Below, one piece after another: positions 39,834 through 50,752 of a stretch of 64,000 nt of DNA. The notes under the pieces are model-generated. The model worked only from the letters and a program-made list of their open reading frames with translations. It had not been told where the DNA came from and searched no databases. The position numbers were made by a program, and so were the translations under genes. Where the stretch lies: assembly GCF_937958065.1 (NCBI RefSeq), contig NZ_CALFXI010000033.1, forward strand, positions 1 through 64,000, in the 5' to 3' direction. This stretch comes from an uncultured Steroidobacter sp. (lineage in GTDB: Bacteria > Pseudomonadota > Gammaproteobacteria > Steroidobacterales > Steroidobacteraceae). Within the stretch, counting starts at the first letter, position 1. Each line of letters starts with the position of its first letter.

Positions 39834-41626
39834 GACGCTCCCAACGATAGCCTGACTTCCCAGGGACCGAGCGCTGCGTCCTGCATCGACGCGCCTGCGG
39901 TCGAGTAAAGGATCTCACCCAGCCGGTGCACCGGTTTGGCCGGGTCACCGAAATTCGCCTGCATCAGCAACGCGCGACCGTCCCGCAGCGGCCATGTCAC
40001 CGTGAGCGCGCAATCATCGGTTGTATAGCGCGCAGCGGCCGGAACGATCTCGGGAATCAGCGGAGCCAGCCGCTCATTCCGGACTTCCAACAGCGCCTGT
40101 GTGTACGCAAGCCATTCGCGATGCGGCGAGCGCGTGCGCTCCGCCTGGTCGAGCTGGCTGGCACGATAGGTTTGCTCGTCATTGGGATCGGGAATCTGCT
40201 CGCGCCGTTGCTCGTCGGCGAACGCACCGAACGAGGCGAACTCGTTGCGCCGCCCTTCGCGAATCGACCTGGCCAGCTCGCCGTGGTAGTCGCAGAAATA
40301 CAGGAACGGCTGCAAGGCGCCGTATTCCTCGCCCATGAACAACATCGGAATCTGGGGAGCCAGCAGCAGCACCGCCAGACCGGCGCGCAGTTTTTCCGGC
40401 GGCGCCAACCGAGCCAGCCGCTCGCCGCAGGCGCGATTGCCGATCTGATCGTGATTCTGGATGAAACTGACGAAGGCGGTCGGCGGCAGCGCGAAGCTGC
40501 GCTCGCCGCGCGCGGCGCCTTCGGTCTGATAAACCTCGCCCTGAAATGCGAACCCTTCGGCGAGCACGCGGCCGAGATGCTCGACCGGCCGGTCGGCGTA
40601 GTTGCGATAGTAACCATCGACCTCACCGGTCAGCAGGATGTGCATGGGATGATGGAAGTCGTCGTTCCACTGCGCCACCATCGAGCGCCCCTTGCGGCCG
40701 AGCCGGCGCGCCTCGTTGTGATGGTTTTCCAGCACCACGTGCACATGCCGCTCGCTGCCGGGGCCACGCTGCACGTGGTCCACCAGCTCGTCGATGAAAT
40801 GCGTGTCGGCGTCATCGAACATGGCGTGCACGGCGTCGACCCGTAAGCCGTCGAAGCGGTATTCGTTCAACCAGTACAGGGCATTCTGGATGAAGAACTG
40901 CCGCACGACCGGATGCGCGAAATTGATAGCGCTGCCCCACGGCGTGTGATGCGCCGAGGTGAAAAAATCTTCACAATAGCGGTGCAGATAATTGCCTTCG
41001 GGCCCGAAGTGGTTGTAGACCACGTCGATGAGCACCATCAGTCCACGCTCGTGCGCCGCCTGAACGAAACGTTTCAACTCCTCGGGGCGACCGTAGCTCG
41101 GCTGCGGCGCATATAACAACACTCCGTCGTAGCCCCAACCCCGGCGCCCGGTGAAGGTGTTCAGCGGCAGCAGCTCGATGGCCGTGATGCCGAGCCTGGC
41201 CAGATCGTCCAGGTGCTCGATCGCGGCGGCGTAACTGCCCTCGCGAGTGAACGTGCCAACGTGCAATTCATACAAGACGGCTTCGTGCCAGGGGCGGCCC
41301 TGCCAGCGCAGGTCGCGCCATTCAAAGGCATGGGGATCGAGTATCTCGCCGGGGCCGGCGACGCCCTCGGGCTGGAATCGCGAAGCGGGATCGGGCACAT
41401 CGAGCTCGTCGTCGATGCGCAGTCGATAGCGGGCGCCGGCACCGACGCCGCGCGCCAATGTTTCGAACCAGCCCGCCTGCGCCGCCGTGAATTGCTGCCG
41501 CGACGGCGCGCCGTCGCGGCTCTCCAGGATCAGATCGACGCGCCGGGCGCCCGGTGCCCAAACCCGAAATTCAGTTCCTGCGGCGCTCAGCTGCGGGCCG
41601 AAATGCAATGGGATGGAATGGCTCAC
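39830..41626 (-). CDS. treZ: Malto-oligosyltrehalose trehalohydrolase
   Basis: A 598-residue enzyme that releases trehalose from the product of TreY. An N-terminal carbohydrate-binding-like domain (FRVWAPGARRVDLILE) precedes the barrel with DVVYNHFGPEGNYL, FDGLRVDAVHAM (nucleophile), VLENHHNEA and FIQNHDQIGNR. It is the middle gene of the leftward run, 53 bases after the nucleotidyltransferase gene. No glycogen synthesis or debranching gene (treX/glgX) is in the window. Confidence 0.95.
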   Translation of the reverse strand: MSHSIPLHFGPQLSAAGTEFRVWAPGARRVDLILESRDGAPSRQQFTAAQAGWFETLARGVGAGARYRLRIDDELDVPDPASRFQPEGVAGPGEILDPHAFEWRDLRWQGRPWHEAVLYELHVGTFTREGSYAAAIEHLDDLARLGITAIELLPLNTFTGRRGWGYDGVLLYAPQPSYGRPEELKRFVQAAHERGLMVLIDVVYNHFGPEGNYLHRYCEDFFTSAHHTPWGSAINFAHPVVRQFFIQNALYWLNEYRFDGLRVDAVHAMFDDADTHFIDELVDHVQRGPGSERHVHVVLENHHNEARRLGRKGRSMVAQWNDDFHHPMHILLTGEVDGYYRNYADRPVEHLGRVLAEGFAFQGEVYQTEGAARGERSFALPPTAFVSFIQNHDQIGNRACGERLARLAPPEKLRAGLAVLLLAPQIPMLFMGEEYGALQPFLYFCDYHGELARSIREGRRNEFASFGAFADEQRREQIPDPNDEQTYRASQLDQAERTRSPHREWLAYTQALLEVRNERLAPLIPEIVPAAARYTTDDCALTVTWPLRDGRALLMQANFGDPAKPVHRLGEILYSTAGASMQDAALGPWEVRLSLGAS

Positions 41627-41679
41627 AGCAGATCCTTCTCGGGCTTATCTGCCCCGCTCGTGCATGCGCGGGCTCGCGA

Positions 41680-42702
41680 TCAGAGCACCGCGCCAGACAG
41701 GGAACGCTCGAAGTGCGCGTGGCGGGCGGCAAGATTGATATAACCAGGAAGGTCGGTCACAGGATCCATGGCGCGCTCGCGGGCGAGTTTGCGCACCGTC
41801 TCGCCGACCCGATGCGGAGTGCCCAGATCGCTCCAGCCGCACGGCGGCACACGCAGCACCGACAGCGAAGCCTCCTGGCCTTCCAGCAGATCCCGCGAGA
41901 AATCCAGATCCGGCAGCCGCGTATACATATCGACGATAGCCGGCCAGCCACCTGCCGAGCGGTGCTGAAGCGCGCTGCCGACGATGACTTGCATCTCCAT
42001 GACAGTGGGTGCGAAGCGCGGCAGGAACAGGTTCAACAGTGCGCGCGCCGACGCCGCAATAATAAAGGTGTTCCACAAGCCGCCGGCGCGCACGATCTGG
42101 GCTGCCATAGCCAACTCGGGTTTTTCCACGAACCGGGCCACGGTTCGGCCGCCGAACGGGTCGAGCTCGCCCGGCACGACGTAACCCAGCTCGCTGTCCG
42201 GTTCATCCGGATGCAGCCCGAGCAGCACCGGCCGCTGCGGACAGCGCACGACATATTCCATCGCGGCCCGCAGCGAACGTTGCAGCGTCGCCTCCTCCGC
42301 CACGTAGTGATCGGAGGGTAACAACAACACCTGCGCGTCCTCGTCCTGGCTTAAAATGTGCACCAGTGAGTAGAGGATGCCGATGGCAGTGCCGCGGTTG
42401 CTCGGCTGAACGATCAGATTCGGCTGTGCCAGCGCAGTGAGCGCCGGAATGCTGGACCACCAGCGGTGGTGCTGTTGGGCGACGATGGCGCACATGCGCT
42501 CCGGATCGACCAGCGATCGGGCACGCGCCAGGGCGTCTTCCACCAGCGATTGGCCGCCGCTCAAGGAGCAATACTGCTTGGGCACCGGCGTACCGCAAGG
42601 CTGAGTGGTCAACGCGCGCAGCCGGCTACCTTCGCCCGCCGCCAGAACTAATGCCCATTGGTTAGGATGGCCACGATCCGGGGCTCGCGACGCGTCGGTC
42701 AT
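41680..42702 (-). CDS. Sugar-phosphate nucleotidyltransferase (mannose-1-phosphate guanylyltransferase-like)
   Basis: A 340-residue NDP-sugar pyrophosphorylase-fold protein. The signature WALVLAAGEGSRLRALT and PKQYCSL resemble ManC-type enzymes (G-x-G-T/S-R-L and PKQF), followed by LLLPSDHYV and FVEKPELA, with GGLWNTFI. The C-terminal cupin domain of bifunctional ManC is absent. The nucleotide and sugar are therefore not certain. The start at 42702 has GGAGACC upstream. It is the first gene of the run with treZ and treY, and divergent from opgG; a 9-bp inverted repeat lies between. Confidence 0.85.
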   Translation of the reverse strand: MTDASRAPDRGHPNQWALVLAAGEGSRLRALTTQPCGTPVPKQYCSLSGGQSLVEDALARARSLVDPERMCAIVAQQHHRWWSSIPALTALAQPNLIVQPSNRGTAIGILYSLVHILSQDEDAQVLLLPSDHYVAEEATLQRSLRAAMEYVVRCPQRPVLLGLHPDEPDSELGYVVPGELDPFGGRTVARFVEKPELAMAAQIVRAGGLWNTFIIAASARALLNLFLPRFAPTVMEMQVIVGSALQHRSAGGWPAIVDMYTRLPDLDFSRDLLEGQEASLSVLRVPPCGWSDLGTPHRVGETVRKLARERAMDPVTDLPGYINLAARHAHFERSLSGAVL

Positions 42703-42814
42703 GCTGGTCTCCGATAAGAATGCAGTACGAACGGTGTAGGCTGGTAAAGTGGGTGTCTGTTGTGGCGGTAATGCCACGAGCAAACATCGCAGCGTGTAAC
42801 CCGCGGCGAAGCGA

Positions 42815-42850
42815 CGCAGTTCCGCGACAGCGATGAAATCTGGAACTGCG
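42815..42850. promoter_or_regulatory. Inverted repeat in the divergent treZY/opgGH control region
   Basis: CGCAGTTCC (42815-42823) and GGAACTGCG (42842-42850) form a perfect 9-bp inverted repeat with an 18-base spacer, in the middle of the 225-bp gap. Candidate shared operator. Confidence 0.4.
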
Positions 42851-42927
42851 GTAACGAGACAAGCGTAGACCTGAGGATTGCACGCTGCTCGCGCCCGCGG
42901 CCTTTGAACCAGGAACGATCGATTCGG

Positions 42928-44519
42928 ATGAATTCAGGCGAGTCAGCAAATTCTCGGGACCCTGCAGTCCCGCTCATCCCGCGCACACGACCCCCCCTGC
43001 AGTCGCAGAAAGTCATGCGCCGCTATTGGCTGCTGATGCTGGCCATCACTTTCTCCTGTGTGGCGGGCGCGGCTTCGGTGAAGCCGGCAGCCGACAACAC
43101 ACGTACGACGAGTTACAAGTTCACGGCGGCGACCGTCACCGACCTGGCCAAACGAACCGCCGCGGCCGCCTACGTGCCGAAGCGCCTGGAAGGCAACCCG
43201 GTACTCCAGCAGCTCTCTTACGATCAATACCGCGACATCCGCTTCAAACCGGAAATGGCCTTGTGGCGCAACGAGCAGGTGCCGTTTCGGGTCGAGCTGC
43301 TGCCGGCCGGTTTCCTGTTTCAAACACCGGTGAAGGTGTCGATGGTGGAAAGCGGCATGGCCACCGACCTGACCGGCACGCCCAATCTGTTTGCGCTCGG
43401 CCCGCATGTCGCCAAGCTGCTCGCCAACGAGACCTTGCCGCTGTCGGGCTTTCGCGTGCGCACGCTGCTCAATTCCCGCTCCGTGTGGGATGAGTTCATG
43501 GTGTTCCAGGGTGCCTCCTATTTTCGCGCCGTGCCGCGCGGCGGGCAGTACGGGCTGTCGGCGCGTGGCCTGGCGATCCGTACCGCGCATCCGGCCGGCG
43601 AAGAATTTCCAGCGTTCACCCAGTTCTGGATCGAACGTCCGGGGGCGAACTCCTCCGGCATCGTCGTGCACGCGTTATTGGACAGCCCGTCCACCACGGG
43701 TGCGTATCGGTTCTCGATCCAGCCGGGCAACGAGACCATCATGGATGTGGACGTGACGCTGTTCCCGCGCGTCGACCTGGACAACATCGGGATCGCGCCA
43801 CTCACATCGATGTTTCTGTTCGATGAATCCGAGCGCACCCGCATCGACGACTTCCGCGATGAAGTGCACGACTCGGACGGTCTGCAGGTGGTCACGGCGT
43901 CGGGTGAACGTCTGTGGCGCCCGCTGCGCAATCCCACCCAGCTGCAGGTATCGGCGTTCACGGCCGAAGCGCCGCGCGCGTTCGGCCTGGTGCAGCGGTC
44001 CCGCCGCATCAGCGACTATCGCGATTTCGAAGCCAAGTACGAGCTGCGCCCGAGCGCCTGGATCGAGCCCACCTCCGACTGGGGCAAAGGCTCGGTGGAC
44101 CTGGTGGAGATCCCCACCGAGAACGAGAGCAACGACAACATCATCGCGTTCTTCCGACCGCACTACGTAGTGCCGGCCGGCAAGCCGTGGCACGTATCGT
44201 ATCGCCTGCGTTGGAACGCTACGCCGCGCATCACCCCGTCGCTGGGACGGGCGACCGCGACGCGCACCGGTCCGACGATCGACGGCAAGCGCCGCATCTT
44301 CGTGATCGACTTCGCCGGCGCCGGGCGTAACATCGAGGATCTCAAGATTGACGTGGGCGCCTCGGCCGGCAAGCTGTCGCACCCCATGTTGCAGCAGAAC
44401 CCATTGACCAAGGGCGTGCGCGCCAGCTTCGAGCTGGATCCGGCGGGCAGCAATCTGGTCGAGTTGCGATTGCGGCTGCTGCGCGCCAATCGTCCCATTA
44501 CCGAAACCTGGCTTTATCG

Positions 44520-44535
<16 letters not shown>
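42928..44535 (+). CDS. opgG: Periplasmic glucan biosynthesis protein G
   Basis: A protein of about 535 residues (506 if it starts at 43015) needed for branching and release of osmoregulated periplasmic glucans. Family features: YDQYRDIRFKPEMALW, FPVKVSMVE-type strand, SYFRAVPRGGQYGLSARGLAI, FPAFTQFWIERP, and NATPRITPSLGRATATRTG near the end. A signal peptide (MRRYWLLMLAITFSCVAGAA) begins at 43015; the start at 42928 would place a 29-residue polar extension before it. Neither start has a good ribosome site, so the choice is open. It overlaps opgH by 16 bases. Confidence 0.93.
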
Positions 44536-46652
<2,117 letters not shown>

Positions 46653-46664
46653 CATTTGCACGAC

Positions 46665-46690
46665 CGTCACTCGCGCCGGAGCGAGTGACG
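46665..46690. repeat. Stem-loop after opgH
   Basis: CGTCACTCGC (46665-46674) and GCGAGTGACG (46681-46690) form a perfect 10-bp stem with a GCCGGA loop, 12 bases past the opgH stop. No T-run follows, so it may stabilise the 3' end or stop transcription weakly. Confidence 0.6.
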
Positions 46691-46713
46691 CCTGTCCGCG
46701 CTCTGCTCTCAGG

Positions 46714-46729
46714 GTTCCTGCGCAGGAAC
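46714..46729. promoter_or_regulatory. 16-bp perfect palindrome before the hemerythrin-domain gene
   Basis: GTTCCTGCGCAGGAAC is a perfect palindrome 54 bases upstream of the start codon. Candidate operator; no matching regulator can be named. Confidence 0.45.
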
Positions 46730-46782
46730 TTCATCTCGCTGCAGCTCATTGCTCCGCTGAGCCAGCCCACAGGAGCAAGCAC

Positions 46783-47409
46783 ATGGCACGAGCCAATCAT
46801 CAAACCAGTTCAGACGACGCCCCGCGCGATGCGATCGCGTTGCTCAAGCAAGATCACCGCGCAGTGGAAGCCTTGTTCGATGAGTTCGAGGAGGCCGACG
46901 AAAGCGAGCAGTCCGAGCTCGCCACCCGCATCTGTCAGATGCTGACCGTGCACGCGCAGATCGAAGAGGAGCTGCTGTACCCCCAGGCCAAGGAAGCCCT
47001 GGACGAGGAAGAGGACGAGTTGGTGTACGAAGCCGAGATCGAGCACAACTCCGCCAAGGAGCTGATCGCCAAGATCGAGGCCAGCACGCCCGAGGATCCG
47101 GAGTTCAAACCGCTGGTGTCGGTGCTCGGCGAATACGTCAAGCATCACGTCAAAGAGGAGGAGAAGGAGCTGTTTCCGGCGCTCAAGGAAACCGAGCTGG
47201 ATCTGAAGGAGATGGGCAGTCAGCTCGCGCAACGGAAGATGCAATTGATGGAACAGATGGGCATCGAAGCCGAAGAAGCACCGGCGCCCCAGCGCAAGCG
47301 CGCCAGCGGTTCGCGCTCCACGCGCACTTCGGCAGCGAAGGGTCGGCAAGCTCGGGCGGGAAGCCGGAGCAAGTCGGCACGCAGCTCCGCGAGCCGCGCG
47401 CGTCACTGA
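46783..47409 (+). CDS. Hemerythrin-domain protein with basic C-terminal tail
   Basis: A 208-residue protein. The first 150 residues form a four-helix hemerythrin HHE-type domain with iron-ligand candidates in KQDHRAVEALFDE, MLTVHAQIEEELLYP, EHNSAKELI and YVKHHVKEEEKELFP. The last 50 residues are rich in Arg, Lys, Ser and Ala, like DNA-binding histone-like tails. Such fusions may bind oxygen, NO or iron near DNA; the role is not known. AGGAG precedes the ATG. Palindromes flank the gene on both sides. Confidence 0.9.
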   Translation: MARANHQTSSDDAPRDAIALLKQDHRAVEALFDEFEEADESEQSELATRICQMLTVHAQIEEELLYPQAKEALDEEEDELVYEAEIEHNSAKELIAKIEASTPEDPEFKPLVSVLGEYVKHHVKEEEKELFPALKETELDLKEMGSQLAQRKMQLMEQMGIEAEEAPAPQRKRASGSRSTRTSAAKGRQARAGSRSKSARSSASRARH

Positions 47410-47427
47410 TCATCCAGCTGACGAGTA

Positions 47428-47467
47428 AACGGCGGTGGCTCTCACGTGAGAGTCGCCGCCGTTGTCT
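47428..47467 (+). terminator. Long hairpin, probable terminator, after the hemerythrin-domain gene
   Basis: Bases 47428-47463 fold into an 18-bp near-perfect stem (two G-T pairs) centred on CACGTG, followed by a weak TTGTCTT tract. It may work on either strand. Confidence 0.6.
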
Positions 47468-47583
47468 TCGGCACGGTCGGCAAAACGAGCGCACTGCCCG
47501 GGCGGCATGTAGAACCTGGAACCTTTGGCGCCCGAGGATGCTTTGGATCTAGCACTGAACATAACCGCCGATCGGAGATCATC

Positions 47584-47934
47584 ATGGCGAGCCGCCCCCC
47601 AGGTACGAACCCGCGTTCCAAGAAAGCATCGACCCGCACGCTACCCCCGGTCACCACTGTCACCAACCAGGAGCAGAAGCTTGCCGATGCCGAAGCGGTC
47701 GAGAACCGAGCCGCCGATGGGGTCGTTGGTGAAGCAGCCACGCACGATGTGACGATCACTGGCAGCAACCTGCAACACCGGGAGTTGCCGTCGCTCTCCG
47801 AGAGTCGCGAAGCGAGGATTGCCGAAGCAGCATACTGGCGCGCGGAACGGCGCGGCTTCACGCCCGGCTATGAGCTCGATGACTGGCTGGATGCCGAAAA
47901 GGAAATCGACCAACAGAACGATCGCCGGGAGTGA
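47584..47934 (+). CDS. DUF2934-domain protein
   Basis: A 116-residue protein. The C-terminal 40 residues match DUF2934: REARIAEAAYWRAERRGF followed by TPGYELDDWLDAEKEI. The N-terminal part is basic and low in complexity (RSKKASTRTLPP). The start at 47584 has GGAG about seven bases upstream. These small proteins are common and often stress-linked, but their function is unknown. Confidence 0.82.
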   Translation: MASRPPGTNPRSKKASTRTLPPVTTVTNQEQKLADAEAVENRAADGVVGEAATHDVTITGSNLQHRELPSLSESREARIAEAAYWRAERRGFTPGYELDDWLDAEKEIDQQNDRRE

Positions 47935-47959
47935 CGGCGTCGGTAATCCGCCGGCGTTC

Positions 47960-48024
47960 GCAGCCAGGCACTGACCGCCGCCCACTTACAAATGATCGGA
48001 ACTTTTTTCCGCGGCCAGGCATTG
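47960..48024. repeat. Imperfect direct repeat upstream of the bacteriophytochrome gene
   Basis: GCAGCCAGGCACTG (47960-47973) and GCGGCCAGGCATTG (48011-48024) match at 12 of 14 bases and are 51 bases apart, close to five helical turns. Candidate paired activator sites; the second ends 34 bases before the start codon. Confidence 0.4.
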
Positions 48025-48058
48025 GGTCGCGCAGAAAATCAAGCCCGATGAGCGGCGG

Positions 48059-50287
48059 ATGGTATCAGCGGTCTCGACATCCGATCTCAATCTCGACTTA
48101 TGCGCGCAAGAACCTATCCGGTTTCCGGGCAGCATTCAGCCGCACGGCACGCTCGTGGTCGTGGATCCGAACAGCAGGCGGATCGTGCAGGCCAGTGCCA
48201 ATGCGCCCGCGTTGCTCGGCCAACGCCGCGGCTCGAGCGTGCTTGGCCTGTCCGTGACCGAGCTCGTTGGTGAAACCGCCGAGCGTCAGATCAATGCCTG
48301 GCTGGCGAACCCGGACAGCAACTACTTGAGAACCCTGGAGGTCAATGGCGAGCGCCTGCAGGTGCTCGGCCATCAGACCGCCCAGGGCATCATTCTCGAA
48401 TTCGAACAGCCGCCCGCCAGCGAAGGCGAGACGCTCGAGGCGTATTACCCGCGCGTCGGCCGCTTCATGGAAGATCTGCCCGCGTACGAGGATGTCGCCG
48501 ACCTGTGCGCGGCCGCCGCGCGCGAGTTCAGACAGATCAGCGGCTTCAACCGCATCCTGATCTATCGATTCGACGAACAATGGAACGGCGAAGTGCTGGC
48601 CGAGGATGGCGATGGCGTGCTGCCCTCCTACGCCGGTTTGCGCTTCCCCGCATCGGACATTCCAACTCAGGCGCGCGAGTTGTACCGCCTGAACAGGCTG
48701 CGCGTGATTCCGGACGCGAATTACACGCCGGTGCCGATCGAGCCGCCGCTGGATCCGGGCGGCAAGCCGCTCGATCTGAGCTTCGCCGCGCTTCGCAGCG
48801 TCTCGCCCGTGCATCTTCAATACATGCGCAACATGGGCACGCTCGCATCCATGTCCATTTCGGTGCTGGTCGACGGGCGCCTGTGGGGACTGGTGTCCGC
48901 TCACAACGCCACACCGCGCCGGGTGAATGCTCAGGCACGCACCGCGTGCGATCTGCTGGGTAAAGTTCTTTCCCAACACATCGGCGCCCGTGAGCGCGGC
49001 GCGTACGCGGCCAAACGCATGGCTCTGAAGCAGGTGGAAAGCGAGCTGCTGACCAAGATCGCGTCGAGCGATTCTTTTCAGAGCGGACTCGGCGCACACG
49101 CGAGCACCTGGCTGAACGTCGTTGGCGCGAGCGGCGCGGCGGTTCTACACGACGATGCAGTGTTTACCGCGGGTACCGCGCCAGCACCTGAACGGCTGCG
49201 TGCCCTCGCGGAGAAACTTCACCAGCAGGGCACCGACTGTTTCGTCACCGACAGTCTGTCGCTGCAGTGGCCCGAGTTCTCCGACATCGTCGATGTGGCG
49301 AGCGGTGTGCTGGCGATTTCGATCTCCCAGCTGCACTCCAGTTACATCCTCTGGTTTCGTCCCGAAGTGGAACGAACCGTGCTGTGGGCGGGCGATCCGC
49401 GCGCCGCCAAGCAGGTCGACAACGAACGCCTGACGCCGCGCCACTCGTTTGCCAGCTGGAAAGAGCTGGTCAAAGGTCGTGCGCTGCCCTGGTCGCAAGC
49501 CGAGATCGATGGCGCGGTCGATTTCCGGAGCGCCATCATCAATTTCGTGCTTCGTCGCGCCGAGGAGCGCGCCGAGCTCACCAGCCAGTTGCAACGCTCG
49601 AACCGGGAACTTGAATCGTTCTCCTACTCGGTGAGCCACGACTTGCGCGCCCCGTTCCGGCACATCGTCGGCTACACGCAGCTGCTGCGCGAGCGGGAGC
49701 GATCGTTGAGCCCACAGTCGCTGCACTATCTGGACAGCATCAATGAAGCGGCGGTGTCGGCCGGCCAGCTGGTCGATGATCTGCTGAGCTTTTCGCAGCT
49801 CGGCCGCACGGCGCTGTCGATGTCGCCGGTCGATATGCAGAAAGTCGTGCAGGAGATCGTGCGCTCGGTCGCGCCCGACACCCGCGGCCGCCAGATCGAA
49901 TGGCGCATCCAGCGGTTGCCTCCCGCCAATGGCGACGCGGCGCTGCTGCGCCAGGCGCTCTACAACCTGGTGGACAACGCACTGAAGTACAGCCGCGACC
50001 GCTCGCCCGCGATCATCGAGATCAGCGGTGAACAACATCCGTCGGAGTGCGTTTACACAGTGCGGGACAACGGTGTCGGCTTCGACATGGCGTACGCGCA
50101 CAAGCTGTTTGGCGTGTTTCAGCGACTGCACCGCATGGAGGATTTCGCGGGAACCGGCATCGGCCTGGCCCTGACCCAGCGGATCATCGAGCGACATGGC
50201 GGCTGGATCGAGGCGCGCGGCGCACTCGATGAAGGCGCGGAATTCCGCTTTGGCATACCTCTGAAAGGAGCAAGCGTCGATGGCTGA
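48059..50287 (+). CDS. bphP: Bacteriophytochrome histidine kinase
   Basis: A 742-residue red/far-red light sensor. Order: PAS (about 15-120) with the biliverdin-attachment cysteine at residue 15 (DLCAQEPIRFPG), GAF (about 140-310) with the conserved LRFPASDIPTQAREL, PHY (about 325-505), HisKA with the phosphoacceptor His 527 in SYSVSHDLRAP, and an ATPase domain (DNALKYS, RDNGVGFD, GTGIGLALTQRI). All key residues are present, so a working photoreceptor kinase is expected. Its stop overlaps the response regulator start by 8 bases; heme oxygenase three genes on makes its chromophore. An imperfect direct repeat upstream is a candidate control site. Confidence 0.95.
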   Translation: MVSAVSTSDLNLDLCAQEPIRFPGSIQPHGTLVVVDPNSRRIVQASANAPALLGQRRGSSVLGLSVTELVGETAERQINAWLANPDSNYLRTLEVNGERLQVLGHQTAQGIILEFEQPPASEGETLEAYYPRVGRFMEDLPAYEDVADLCAAAAREFRQISGFNRILIYRFDEQWNGEVLAEDGDGVLPSYAGLRFPASDIPTQARELYRLNRLRVIPDANYTPVPIEPPLDPGGKPLDLSFAALRSVSPVHLQYMRNMGTLASMSISVLVDGRLWGLVSAHNATPRRVNAQARTACDLLGKVLSQHIGARERGAYAAKRMALKQVESELLTKIASSDSFQSGLGAHASTWLNVVGASGAAVLHDDAVFTAGTAPAPERLRALAEKLHQQGTDCFVTDSLSLQWPEFSDIVDVASGVLAISISQLHSSYILWFRPEVERTVLWAGDPRAAKQVDNERLTPRHSFASWKELVKGRALPWSQAEIDGAVDFRSAIINFVLRRAEERAELTSQLQRSNRELESFSYSVSHDLRAPFRHIVGYTQLLRERERSLSPQSLHYLDSINEAAVSAGQLVDDLLSFSQLGRTALSMSPVDMQKVVQEIVRSVAPDTRGRQIEWRIQRLPPANGDAALLRQALYNLVDNALKYSRDRSPAIIEISGEQHPSECVYTVRDNGVGFDMAYAHKLFGVFQRLHRMEDFAGTGIGLALTQRIIERHGGWIEARGALDEGAEFRFGIPLKGASVDG

Positions 50288-50750
50288 TCTGCGACCCATA
50301 TTGCTGGTCGAAGACAACCTGAAAGATATCGAGCTGACCCTGGCCGCGCTGGCCAAGTGCCAGCTGGCCAACGACATCGTCGTGGCACGGGATGGCGCTG
50401 AAGCGCTCGACTATCTGTATTGCCGCGGCCAGCACCAGGACCGCCTCGGCGGCGATCCGGCAGTGGTGCTGCTGGATCTGAAACTGCCCAAGGTCGATGG
50501 CCTGGAGGTGCTCGCCACCATCAAGTCCGATGCCGCGACCCGCTCGATACCGGTGGTCATGCTCACGTCCTCGCGCGAGGAAAGCGATCTGATCCGCAGC
50601 TACGAGCTGGGCGTGAATGCCTTTGTCGTCAAGCCCGTGGACTTCAACGCATTCTTCGAAGCCATCCAGGACCTGGGCATGTTCTGGGGCGTGCTCAACG
50701 AAACCCCGCCGCGCATCGCCTCGGGCGGCAGCGTCGAGAAGAAGCAATAA
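50280..50750 (+). CDS. Single-domain response regulator (Rcp1-like)
   Basis: A 156-residue receiver domain with no output domain. The acidic pocket is LLVEDNLKDIE, the phosphoacceptor Asp 66 (VVLLDLKLPK), and the switch residues are in VMLTSS and VVKPVDF. Single-domain regulators next to phytochromes (Rcp1 type) take the phosphate from the kinase. The gene overlaps bphP by 8 bases, strong evidence for the pairing. The signal probably passes to the hybrid kinase or GGDEF-EAL protein encoded downstream. Confidence 0.93.
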   Translation: MADLRPILLVEDNLKDIELTLAALAKCQLANDIVVARDGAEALDYLYCRGQHQDRLGGDPAVVLLDLKLPKVDGLEVLATIKSDAATRSIPVVMLTSSREESDLIRSYELGVNAFVVKPVDFNAFFEAIQDLGMFWGVLNETPPRIASGGSVEKKQ

Positions 50751-50752
50751 CC

